Source: Eopsaltria australis
Lineage: Eukaryota; Chordata; Aves; Passeriformes; Petroicidae
Length of the DNA: 64,000 nucleotides
Assembly: GCA_034509425.1 (NCBI GenBank)
Contig: JAVTVJ010001353.1
Span: forward strand, 1-64,000
Direction of reading: 5' to 3'
In this document: positions 27,723 to 40,700 of the stretch, piece after piece
How the letters are laid out: every line of letters starts with the position of its first letter
Position numbering within the stretch: position 1 is the stretch's first letter
The notes under the pieces: model-generated
Databases searched by the model: none
What the model was told of the DNA's origin: nothing
The model's input: only the letters and a program-made list of their open reading frames with translations
Translations under genes and position numbers: made by a program

Positions 27723-30649
27723 TTGTCTACTTATCCCATAACAATTCTCATATGGTTGTGACAAAGGTGGTCTCAAATTTATTTACTAGCACAGAATATG
27801 AGCTAAAGGAAAAATGTGATCTGACAAATCCTCTTGCAAGGAAGCACAAATACTGAAAGAAGTGGAAGTGCTAGCCAGGAGACCAAAACAAAAGCAAGAA
27901 ACAAAACAAACCTCCAAACTGATTTTCAAGATGGGATGGTAGAACAAATAATTGGAAGGAAATTGCTTAATAATAGACTGATAACAACATTTTGTTCTCC
28001 AGGGTATTCATCCCACTCAGTTTCCACAGTAAAGTGAAGATATTTCACCCAGAGCATTTTGAGCAGCACCTGATAGGAATGCTCCCATTCAACTCTCTGG
28101 AGCAACTTTTCTTCACTGATTACAGACAGAGCCTGAGGAAGCCACCGAAGCACTTAATGACAGCCATTAAAATAAATAGCTGAAAGAAATATAACCTATC
28201 TCCCAGGATGGAAGCTGTGAGGTAAAGAAGAAATAAGAAGCTGCTGCGTAGTGACAAATGTAGCTATTCATTAACTGTGACTGAGTAGGCCTCTGCAGGT
28301 GGTAATGGAGGGAAATACACCTTTCCCTTTTAGCACGAGATGCCCTGCTCAGAGGTGTGTGCTCAGAGATTGCATTACCTGGAGCAGTATCAGAACTAAA
28401 TTACTAGAATTACATAGTTTGACTATATAATTTATGGCTAACAGAACAAGCAGCATCAGAAGCCAGTGAGCTCTGCAGAGATTGTAGTCTTCCACAGAAA
28501 TCAGAAACTATGAAAGCAATTGTTTATAAGACTAAAATGCATTAGAAGTTGTTAATTTCAGATTGTTACCAAACAATAAGCATTTTCAACTCCAGACAAA
28601 CATCTAGCCAAAGAAAAGCAAACAACTTTCTGAATTTTGTCCACTTGAAGCATTATTTTAGCACTGATAGAGATGTGGATTCTCAATTCTTGACCTTTCC
28701 CCGACTCAGAAAAAAAAAAATTCAGCAAGTTTTACAATTAAAAAAAAAAAAAATCTCACATTTTTTGTCAGCAATAGTGCTAACTGAACTTGTCAAGGGA
28801 GGATTAATTTTAAGCTTCCTTGGAAGTTCTGTATTATGGCAAAACCAGTCCAGCTGAAGTTCTGGTAAAAATGAAAATATGAAGAAAGCCTGCAGCTTTC
28901 ACAAAATTTGTACAGAATTTGGTACTTAGCTGGAATATTTCATTTTTCAGGTCATTAGCGAAAAAATGTTTTCCTCTAATACAAATACTTTCCCCTGCCT
29001 CTCCAAATCCCGATGATATTTCTTAGAAATCTGCAATGAAAATCTTCCAACCCACATACCAGTGTTATTTTCAGTTTGGGTTTTTATTAGGGACATTTTT
29101 TCTGTTACCACTGCTCCAAAGTAACCAGTATAATCCATGTGAAAATCCCAGTGACAGATTACATCTGGATTGTTAACTAGTCTAATATACATCACATTTG
29201 GAATGGGATCAGCATGAAGGGTGGCCAGATGTTTGCCACATCCTGGCAGCTTCCACTGCAAAGGGCAGGGTTCTGAAGAAGTGGAGATTGGCACTCCTTT
29301 GAGCAAATTTAGTCACTGTGCAGCTGGGTAGGCATGACAAGAAAGACAATCTAGGAGGGATGTTGTAACCATGAAAGAGATAAGATTTCCTGAAAGGGTT
29401 GCAAATTTAACTCTTACAAATAATTTTTTTTTTTTCAAAATTACCTTGAGATGGACCACCTTGCATCTCTACCTGTAGTAGAGACTGCCTAGTGTGCTTT
29501 ATGAAAGCATCATACATTGAACACTCATAAGGAACTCAGTCTCCTATTTTTCACCCGTATTTTAAATTTTTTTAACCTGAAATTCTAGCTTTTGGAATAC
29601 ACAGTTGGGATTTGGTGTCCAGTTGTTCTAAGCTCTAAAACTATATTTAAAAAGTCAGATCCTTGTTCCAAAGAACAATTAGAAATCCCAATTCACCAAA
29701 TACATTTTACTGCATTCCTCAGAAATGTGAGTGTTTATCACCTTCAGCAATTATCTTGATGATGGAAATATTTAGGATTTTTAGATGTAATATATGGTAT
29801 TGAGGTTTGGGGATGTTTTTGTACTTTTCCAGTTTTCTTTGAAATAATTTTCTATTTTTCTAGAAAAACCAAATACCTCTGAGCTAAAAGGAACACAATT
29901 TTTCAACACAGATCTATAGCTCTGTGTTGAAACAAAAAGCTCATAAGTTCAACTACAACATTTCTTTAAGATGAATAAGAGCAACAAAAAAAAACGTAGG
30001 CATTTTAATGCTGATAAACAAATGTGTAGTATCAGAGGCCAGAGGATCCATGATGGGTTTAATAAAATCAAACATTTTATGTCATCTAGGATGCTTTCAT
30101 CTGTCTACTGTGTAGGGGTACTTATGAGAGACAACTTTACAAGTAACAATTTTTTTTGTGGAATTTAAGGGGAGAACTAATTTTTTTTTTCTATTTTCCT
30201 TCCCATTCCCCCCTAAACAGTGCAATCAGATTATTTTATAACACACCCAAAATGACAAAAAGTAAAGTAAATGAAATAGTAACTGAACTTTGGATATTTG
30301 ACCTAACAGTACACAGACTGAAAGTATTCAGATTTGTACTCGACTTGACTGTATTTGATCAAGTCTTCTCTGGGACATTCAGCATTTCTGAACCTGCTAG
30401 TGAACACAAGCACATTCAGAAATTCATGGTTTGCTTGATAGCCTATTGCAGAAATTAAAATAATAAAGACTCTTATTGGTCATATTGTCGTGAGAAAGGA
30501 AGTAAAGAATGCAGGAAACAAGGAGGAGAAATAGGAAAGTAGGAGGGAAAAAGGGAGGAAACCTTTATGAAATATATTATTTCTGAGGTAATGAATCAAA
30601 TGAAATTATATCAATTCTTAATAAAGTTACTACATTGAGACAGAATTCA

Positions 30650-30714
30650 TTATATAATTATAATAAACTATATTATTATATACATATATTATATATATAA
30701 TTATATATATATGT
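30650..30714. repeat. AT-rich low-complexity (TA)n-type block
   Basis: About 65 bases made almost wholly of A and T with runs of alternating TA. It can form many alternative hairpins and is a typical unstable microsatellite. Confidence 0.9.
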
Positions 30715-30981
30715 ACCTTAAAGCTGATACACTCCTGCTTTTAATGAAGGATGTACAAGACCCCTCTCCTGACACTCCAAAGCTCATAGTGTTTTTCATC
30801 CCAAAGGCAACACAATGGAGGACTGTGGCCACACAAAGCAGTAGCCTCTCGACAACATCAGCACTATGGGATTTGGAATATAGTGCTGTCAGGTCCCAGA
30901 GGCTGCCATGTATAATTACACAGGACCAGTACCACTGGAAAAATGGAAAGTTGCGTTCTGCTTTCCTTTCTGGTTTAGTTT

Positions 30982-31024
30982 AAAAAAAAAAAAGAAAAAA
31001 AAAAGAAAAAGAAAAAAAAAAAAA
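30982..31024. repeat. A-rich run with single G interruptions
   Basis: About 43 bases of A with isolated G residues. No recognisable retroposed body lies upstream. Confidence 0.9.
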
Positions 31025-34000
31025 GCAGGTAAGTTTTCTCTCAGAATCTGTGTATTTGCTGCTTCCCCCACTTTTTTTCATCCTGCCTGAGGATGAAGAA
31101 CCTGATGCTGTTTGATCATGGACACGCTGGACTCTGCAGAGCATGTATCAGGAAGTGAGATAAAGGCAAGAAAAAGGATCAACAGAAGAATGTTGACCCA
31201 CCATAACCATGGTGGAGTCCACCAGGCCAAGCCATCCCTCCTAAGGAAAAATCCTGGATGTGCATCCATATGTGACAGCAGTATGGAGAAATAAGAGCCA
31301 ATTTGCTGAGTTAAACACTTGCTCCTGAGAATCCCAAATCTGTTATTTGTTCATTATATTTAACTTTGAACAGCTCTAATTTAGGCCTATGAACTGGGCA
31401 ACCAGTTGGCAGAGCACAGATCAGTGAGATGTAGAGTGCAGAAATGGTTCAATTATACCTGAGATAAATCAAGTTTGCATGCTCCAGCTCTGTTCAATGA
31501 TATGAAACAAGGGATGCTATGTGGGTACATTTGGGAATGCACTTCTGACCTAAATAAAAATGCTGATTTAGACCATGTGAACTCTCTTTTCTTCAGCCCA
31601 AGGGTAAAAGCTGCTCAGCTTTAAGATAATTTTGAAGTATTTTCTTGAGAGTAAAGCCATATAAATTATCATCAATCCTAGTAACTATTCCTTTGCCCTA
31701 TTAGTCCTGTCAGTCTGCTTTTTCCCTTTTCTTTTTGCTGTACACAACCCAATCATAAAAATGTTACCTGATAGGGCTTGATTTCCTAGTTTAACTAAAC
31801 AATATCTTTGATTATTGTGACAAAGAATAACACTGCTGAATTATGTAATAAGTAGTACAGAAAACAGAGTTCTGTCAAAAAACCAGAACTAACAATCTGA
31901 GAAAATACTTAAATGAGAAACTTTTCTCCTGTTTTGGTTCTCTTTGTGCTATGGAAATCATAGCTGCTACTGGTATCATTAGGCTACAGTTGACTTCAGA
32001 GAAAAGTATAGTATTTAAATAGTTTCTTTTTATCATGAAATTACAATTTAAGAAGCTCTTGAAATAGAGCCTTAATCCATTTTTACTATTGCAACAGTAC
32101 GAAAATAAGGTTAAAAGAAACCTCAAGGGGACATACATGGAAGCAGTTGCCTGGTTAATAGGTACATAACCTCAACAGTGGAGGCAGAACTATGCTAAGA
32201 GTTAGTCATGTAACTTTAGAAAAATTCTAGTATTTGAAATTGCATTGTAAATCCCCTATCTAGTTTATTATCTCTTCCTAATAAGATTCTGTCTGCTCAA
32301 TAAACAAGGGGAACAATTATTCCTGCCATTGGGAAATGGTTGGCACAAAAATTTGAGTACAGCTGTTGAATGTTCTTTCATTTTCTATGGATTGTGAGCT
32401 GCAAATTCTTCGGTCTTCCCTCATTGATTATATTTCTGACATTATTCTCCAAAGATGCCCACAGTTGATAAACAGCTTTCTGATACTGTTTCCTGAAGCA
32501 GAATATTTTATTGGATATTTCACTAGTGCTGAGTAGAATGGGAGCATTACAGAACGAATGCAGCAAATAATTTCCTATAATGAAGGAAGACCTTTAGGCC
32601 GTCTTGACCAATTCTAGTCAGACTGATCTTTGCCTTCAGGAATAAGCCACAGTTGAACAGAATCACTTTGGGAGATACACAAAGGCTGTGGTATATTAGT
32701 GAAAAGATCATTGCATTAGTATCTGGTTTGCAACAGACAGGAATCCCAGAGAGCTGATAACTCAAAACTTAAGGAATTGTTGCCAGCATTGATTAGAGAT
32801 GTATGACTCCTCAGTGATTTGGGATGTGGTGCTGACCAGGGAAAGGTGATGAATTACTTGTTTCCAAGTAGTCTGAACAATGTATCAGATTTACATATAG
32901 CAGTATCCAGTCGTTTGGGAAATAATCCTGGTTAAATGTTTGTTAACCAGAATATGATTATCTGCATGACTTAGCTGCCCCGGAGCTTTTGAGGAGCTCC
33001 AAGCATCTGTTTCATCTTTATTGTTTTTCAACAAAATCTTACAAATGGTTTACAAACCAACCCTTGCTTTGTCAGCCTGAGAGGTGAGCAAGACAGATAG
33101 GCCAGAGGTACCTTTGTGTGCCTGATTCATCCAAGGTTCATGATCAAGAAATGCCCTTTACTCTCTTTCCTGCACTAAATAGATTTGGGAATAAGTTGTA
33201 GCTGGATCTCAAGCCAAAATAAGAGGTCAAGCAAAATTTTGTATCTACTCTGAAAGATGTCAGGGGACTGGAGGACTGGATATCATTTAGGCTTCCCTTT
33301 CTGATTCAGTTTCTTGGCCTAACATGAATATAGCTATGATCCTTTTCAGAATATGATTCATGTTTCCGGGCTTATCTAGAAATATCATCATTTATTTTGA
33401 TTTTTAAAAAGTCTCTAATACAATCATAGTAGTTCCTAATCCTTCAAAGATTCAGGATGAAAGATTCTAAAGGGCTGTTTAGTTCTGAATAACTCTGTCC
33501 AGAGTAAAAAAGAGTCAACATGTTAGTAAATATACTATTGAAAGTGGAGTTTTAAGATTTCAACATTATGAATATTTGATTGGGTTTATAAGCAATCAAA
33601 GAAATACCTCTGAATTGCTGTTGATAGCTTGCTATTAGTCTTAAAGCCAGCATTTAAATAAACACATATGTCAGAAAAATTATTTCTCATGTTATCCAAT
33701 GTATTGGATAACTAACTATAGAACCTGGGTATTTTCTGGGGTTTTTTTGTAATTTAAATTTTGTAAATTAAATGATATAATTTTTTTGGAGCAAATGTAG
33801 AAATTAAAATTGTAGACAAAAATTTGTAATATATTTAAATGCTTCCTTTTTTTCTAATTTTTAGTATTACACTGATATCATCCCCAAAGATGCCAGCTAC
33901 ATATAAAGCAAGAGGGTGTTTGGAATGAAGTGCTCTGCTAAGACATAAATGAAACCACAGTAAACCTGACACCATTAGGATTTGAGTAATGTTAAAATAC

Positions 34001-34342
34001 CTATTCCATTGCACAATATTACCTTCTATTAAGATAGGTATATCATGTATGAGTGTATCTAGAGGTTAGAAATAGGAGCTACTTTCAAGAGATGAGATTG
34101 ATTTATCTCTTGTTTTGTTCTTGCGAAAACCAGATCAGCTCTGAGTATTATAATGGACAGAGCTTTATTTTCAAGTGAGTTTAGGCATATTTACTTCAGT
34201 AAATCTTTCAGATTGTATCTTGTTGTTTCCATTGTGCAAGTATTTTGAATATTGATTTAATTTTGATATAACTGCTTAGAATAACAAAATTAACACAAAA
34301 TGAAATACAGATCAAGGTGGTTGGCTCAGAAATTAAGCATCA

Positions 34343-34797
34343 TGTCACCCACTCAATGCCCAACATACCCCTGCCTGCCATGGGACGGGGTAAAGAATAG
34401 GAAGAGTAAGAAGACTCATGGATTCAGATAAAGATTGTGTAGTAAGCAAAGAAAAGAGGGGAAAACACTTGCAAAAGCAATCATTCACCATCTCTCAGAA
34501 GCAGGCAAATGGCCAGTCAGCCTCCAAGCTGCCACTTTGTCAGGCAGTTCCCCACCTACCTCCCCTCTCCCTTATCCCAGCTTTCCAGGCTGTTTCTTAC
34601 TTCCACCCCTCCATTCTCTAGGCAGGGGCGGGGTCCCTGCATGCAGAATCAGACACAGAAAGCATAGGGTCTGTGTAAGGACCGTTCACTAATAAGTAAG
34701 GCTTTGGTGTGATACCAGCAGTGCTTGAGTCAGAAGTGCAAAGCACAGCACCATATGGGGTGCTGTGAAGAATGCTAACCCAGCCAGACCCAGTACA
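34343..34797 (-). mobile_element. Solo LTR, bird ERVL-like, minus orientation
   Basis: Read on the - strand, the element starts TGTACTGGGTCTGGCTGGG at 34797 and ends near GGGTGACA at 34343. The order of blocks matches a common bird LTR type: a CTGGCTGGG-TTAGC start, a TATGGTGCTGTG block, a GGCTGAC/CCATTTGCCTGCTTC block, GGTGAATGATTGC, CTTTGC-TTAC, TTTATCTGAATCCATGAG, and a CCCCGTCCCATGG end. Both sides are flanked by ATCA (34339-34342 and 34798-34801), a 4-bp candidate target duplication. It is strongly diverged from the consensus I remember and so probably old. Open frames at 34418-34692 lie inside it and are not genes. Confidence 0.72.
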
Positions 34798-37700
34798 ATC
34801 AGTTCAATGCTATTTAAGTGTCAACACTATTAAAGTGTAAAACATGTGACTGTTGCTTGGACATTTCAGGTATTTTCTTCACACTTTGGCACAGAGGTAG
34901 AATGATAGCATATGCCAATGTTCGTGTGTTAGGTGCAATTAACGCTGACAAAAGTGATGTTACCAGCCAAAATAAGCAAGACAAAGTAAAAGACAAAATC
35001 AATTTCATTTCCATGGAGCTTCTCAATTAATTTGAAATTAGAAAATGAGTTTAATTATAGCATTCTTGCCAAAAAATAAACAACTAATCACTGTGAAGGA
35101 GAAAAATTCTGATCGCACATTCATTCATTTCAAATTGAATTTTTTCCTTTGACATTACTGAACTTAGGTTAGCTACCTGTCATACTTGTTTGATACCAGA
35201 AAGAAGATAAGAAAAAATAAAACACCAAAGTGGATGCTTTCCATTCTAGTCTTGTCAATATCTTTCCATTAGAGAGGATAACTCATTTAGCTATAACATG
35301 AACAGGACCACTATTGGCTGAAATTTGGAATACCTAGTTTTACTTTGATGTCAGCGCTTCTCATGTTATGAAAATCCTCTCTTTTCTTCATTTCCAATTA
35401 ATTTTTATGTAGTGAGAAATTAAAGATCACTCTTTCAAACATTTAAGAGTGACTACACATACACACACAAATGCACCCACAAAGCCAAAGCTTCTAATCC
35501 AGTAAAGTTTTCTATGCTTTTTAGATGCTGTATTCATCTTTGCTTTTAAACGAGTAAGAAGAAATGTAACCGGAACTCCTTAAAAGGAGTATTAACACTT
35601 GCCTTATCCTAAAGTTACACTATAGCAGAGTACATAGCAACAGAATGGAGAATAAGGTCCATAGGAAAAGCTAGGTCCGTAGGGAATTAGGTTTGGCAGC
35701 TGTGTAAACTAGATAAATGCATTTCTCAGTTTGAAAGGAGGTAATAGTGAGTTTCTTAATGTAGACTGAATGAACAAGATAAATTATCTGTGCAAATTTT
35801 AGCCATGTAGCCAGCCAAGCAGACGCAGTGCCCTGAATTCATGTGCTATCCCATTGTTAGCAACACTGAGGAGCACCTCCTAGGGCAGCCAGGGGATTAG
35901 CCTAATCCTTGGTGCTGGGCTTGTGAAATGCATTGGCTCAACTACCTGCACAAAACTGTTTGTGTCCTGCTTTCCTTGTGCCACACAGAAGCCAGGAGAT
36001 TATCTGTGTGTAGAACACCTACGAATTTTGAGCTAACCTACTGCAGCTTTTGGGGGATGACTTCTACACTGTGATGCTCTTCTACTGAAGTGAGAACACC
36101 ATATTCCAGTACACACCTAGGAAGAGGCCAACTGAATATTACAAAAATTGTAAAGAAAGAAGATTAGTATAGTGATTTAGGAAAACTATGCACAGGCTTT
36201 AAATCCTTAAATTACAAGCTATCTGGATCCTGTAGCATTTCTGCTCTATGCTAACTATCCCTTAGGCCTGCTTTTAATCCAGATAATTTCAGCAATCTAC
36301 TTTAAACAGCTATGAAAACAGTCCTGGCAGAATGCAAAGCAGATGTGGAAATTCATGTCCAGAATGAAGGGAAGGGTCCAGAATGTCTTTACTTTTCTCC
36401 ACTGCTGAAGCCAGCATGTTAAGAAATTATGGTATAATTTGTTCCTCTATGTGGAACTATATACAACCTTTATATTAATTCTGCAAATGAGAAAAAGAGT
36501 GAGGAATCCTCATACTGGGGCTAAGGGAATGCAATGTGAAGAATCGTTTTACACAACTGGATGAAAAAGTATTGAAGGAGGTTTCTTCACTCTTCTTTAG
36601 GCTCTTAGAAATGTATTCATTCTTTCCTCATACAGAATCATTAGTTAATCCTGGCCTTACTAGGAATTATTAGAGTGACTAGCAAAGAGTTTCTAGTTTC
36701 ATTATATAATTTAGGTGATCCTGTAGCATTTTTTTGCATAACAAAATAAACATATATTTAAAGAGTGTGCATAATACAGTTCTATTTCTTCTCAGTTTCT
36801 TCCCTGCAATAATTAATTGCTAACATTTCTCAAATGTGAGTACAACTCTTGACTATGTGGAAAAATCATATCTAAAAATATCATATGCACAAACAATAGA
36901 TATGATAGTTTTAAGGAAAAAATCTTTAATGTAAATTTCAGTTTTTATTGTTTATTTCTTGTGAATTTACCATGCACTTTGTCAATGTTCAGCAATCTTA
37001 TTAATCTGTAATTTACAGGGTCACCAGAATTTCCTTTGAATTATAATTCTCAGCATTTACCATTAAACATTCTGTCACAGATTCTGTACCAAAAATATTT
37101 TGGATCCTTTCTTTCAAGCGTTGGCACTTTTTTGTGACTTCCATTTGAAGGTCTGGTGTGCCTCTCTTTTTATCTCCTTTTCTTCTGCATGAAAGGAGCA
37201 AAATGAACATTTTGCTCTCTTTGAAAACAAGAAAATGGACAAAGAAAGAGTAAATGTGGTCCAAAATCAAGAAGTTTTCTTCCCATTAATTATAGTTAAT
37301 AAATGTAAAAGGCAGTGGTCCAAAAGCAAAGCAGAGAAGATTTCTGGTGATCGAATTTCTAAGAATGCAAATCTTAATGACTCAGAGAAGCAGGTAAAAA
37401 AATAAGATAAATAGAAAGTCGCAGGAGATTTTGAATAGATCAAGGGTCTGCTAAAAGATATATGATGGGAAGGGAAAGGAGTGAATCATGAAATATGTTT
37501 TTCCTAGGACTAGAAGAAATGAAGAAAAACATTGCATCTGGCAGTTTCTCAAGCAAATGGAAATACACAAGGGTAGGGTCACTAGAAAAGAAAGACAGGA
37601 AGATATTACCAGATCCTTGCATTGAATCAACTAGAAATGGGATGGAGAATCACTAGCGCTCTCCATCTTTCACTACCTCCTAGACCCCAGCCTCCTTAAA

Positions 37701-40700
37701 ACTTTAAAGAAACAGCATTCATAGTTGCAGCTGCTGTTCTGCTGCTTAATGCCAGAAATCTCAGTTTCTGTGATCACATATACAACTGAAACAATTTTTG
37801 GCAATTCACCATTGCCAAGAGAAGTCCTGCCCGACCAGATCCCACCTTCCATCAAACTCAAAACCGAACATGACCTGCTACCTCCCTAATTTCAAAAATA
37901 TTGTTACATTTTTTACAATAAAAATGGAGTTGTTGATTTTGAATGGGGATTTTTGCCACTGATTTTGAGCTTTCTGATTTTTACAGGCCTTTTAGAGTAG
38001 TATGGAAGGATTGTTCTCACTATTTTCCTAATGTAGAACTCATGTCCCAGTTCTTCTGAATCAAAGGATGATCTGGAATCTAGAATTTCACTGTGTATGA
38101 GATGAATTTTCCAATTTTTTAAAATTCCAATTTTAATATGGCATCTATATCGTATCTAGGTATTTGTAGGATTTATCACCTTATGTAGTCAATATATTTT
38201 TAATAAGTGAGTCAAATGACCTCTTATCAAAAGATGAGTAAAATCACCTTCTTTTATGTTAAATTGTCATTGATTTTAGTATGTTTTGAGCCATGAAATT
38301 ATAAACCATTTTTATCTGTTAAAAGAATGAAACATATTAGATACATTAATTCACGAATGATAATCCAGATGTGATGTAAAACAAAATAGAACCCTACTCT
38401 CTACAATTCTCTTGCATAGTTACAAGATGACTAATTTATTTTTTTATCTGCACATATTTCCACACCAGATTTAAAAAATAACAACACAGTTTGTGTAAAA
38501 AAGATTGTGGTTGTAGACAAAAGTTGAGCTTTAGCCTTGTTTTCTTACTTTGAAAACTCGAAAGCTCATGACTGGCTAACAGAAACTTTATCTTTTTGCC
38601 TTTTGGAAGTGTAGACTTTTAAAAGACACCAACTCAGTAAGACTTCAAAGCAGTTTATAATACTGTAATTGTTACAGCCTGGATTACCAAGCAAAAGAAT
38701 GCAGTTTTACTAGGGTTGGCATCTTTGAAATGGAGTTTCTAAGTGGCATCAGAAAAGAGTCTGGTGGTTTTATGCAACACTATTGCTCCACCTTTGCACT
38801 GTCTGACTTTGGTTTCTGACTTTTCGAAAGCCTGAATGACACCAAAGTATTTGCTATTACTCTACAACACATTCATCTGATAATTTCATCTAAATTAAAC
38901 CTCTTTAGTGGACAAATTTTTAGAAATCTGTACAAAAATAAGGAGGTCTGACCTTAAAAACATTGTAATGCAAGATATGGACATGGAACCTGTATTTGAG
39001 ATAACAGAAAGAGGGAACCAGATAATATATACAGACTACAGAAACTAGTGACAAGGAAGATAATGCTATCAGCTGCCAGGAGGGACAGGGGAATCTAAGT
39101 AGCAAAAAGATTTCAATCCCCAAAACCAGTTTTCATCTTGTGAGTTTAAGAAGTCAGTTCTGTATGTTCTGCATTAAGGCCTTTAGATAAATGAGTTTTT
39201 ATTGGTTTTTCTCATCTACTGATTTCAAAACAAGTCAAAAAGGTACTATTTTGTATGTACCATTTCAGACTGACTTTCTGACACTAAATCTTGGCAACTG
39301 AAATTTCTGCATTTTTATCCTAAATCATTCAAATCCAAACTGTAAACAAAATACCAGAACTAGAAATACAATAAATCAAGAAATTTGATCCAATTGCATA
39401 ATATATCTTATACATGGAGATTGCCCAGTGTGGTATCTATTTCTCTCAATTGGGATAAGGTTAAAGTGGTCAAACTTCTTAATCAGTGAATAGAAAAATC
39501 TCTCATTTTACCTCTGCCATCCTGAGGGTTAAGCTGTTTTAATGGATTTTAAAACTATTACTTTATATTTTAGTTAAACTAAATTTTGTCTATGAATTTC
39601 CAGAGGTCTTGTCACCAGATTAACTTGCTTGGGACCAATATCTGCAAGGACTGAACACCCTCTGCCAATCAATGGCTCTCTGGTTAGAAAAATATTTCGG
39701 TCATCTGCTGAAAATATTATGACTGACATTTGGATATTGCCCTTATATTAAATGTCAAAAGTGTTTTGAAAAACTGACATCACAGAAGTCAATAAAAAAA
39801 TCTCTGGAACTACAAGAAAGAACAGCACAAAAGAACTTCAGCAGCAGACCAGAGCACTGGCAGACATTCCTTTGTGTGATCGGCAATATCAGACTGGATG
39901 CTTATCTCATGGGTAGATAAAGCTTTGGATTAGGGAGAATGCTTTCCAGCTGAGTAGTATATTCAAGTTCACAGATGTCTTTATTAAAAGAAGGTTATCA
40001 ACATGCTGTGTTTTAGGCTGCTGGAAAATCTGGAAGTTGTTTTCCACACACACACCTTAGGGGAAAAAAACTCTGCAAAGAAACGTCGATTTTATAAACA
40101 CACACAAACCAAGACTTCTGCTGCATTCTATGCAAGCATATAGCTGATGGGGTGTAATTTTCAGATTATTATGGTCAATATCCAAAATTCAGAAACAAGT
40201 AACATGATCTGCTGTCCCTCCTCTCTCCTGGTGTAGTGCTTATCCATCGTTGCACAAGTCATCTTCTCTTACACAAGTCAGCTATAAATACTGTTGGCAT
40301 CTTGCCTTGCTGATAGTACTCAAATCTCTTTTTTGTTCAGGATCACTGGACCTCATAAAATTTGTTCCTTTAAAAATTCCTGGGTAGCTCTAATGCTATC
40401 TATGTTATTGCTGCTTTAAATATTCTATCAGGTTATGCTCTAAAAAGTTCAGTCAGATTAGATATCTTTGCCTTTGTATCCATTGTTCCCCTGTGCAAAA
40501 GACAGATCTATATAATTTCTGTTGAGCACTCCATAAAATGCTTCTCTCCTAGGCAATACCAGTCAAAAATAATGCCTTATACAAGATTAAGCCTACCCCC
40601 TATCAATCAGAAAATCATCCTTGCAAGGCTTAGTTAATTGAAAGTTTCCCAGCAGGATTACTCTGAGAACAATGATATATTTTCACTCTCAATTCTTGTT

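Larger units (their letters stand above)
27723..34342. other. AT-rich noncoding stretch, no gene recognised
   Basis: Contains an AT dinucleotide-rich block and an A-rich run, listed separately, plus a purine-rich tract around 30490-30560. The longest frame (28947-29306, - strand, 119 codons) matches nothing I know. A CCACCATAACCATGGTGG inverted repeat lies at 31199-31216. Confidence 0.55.
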
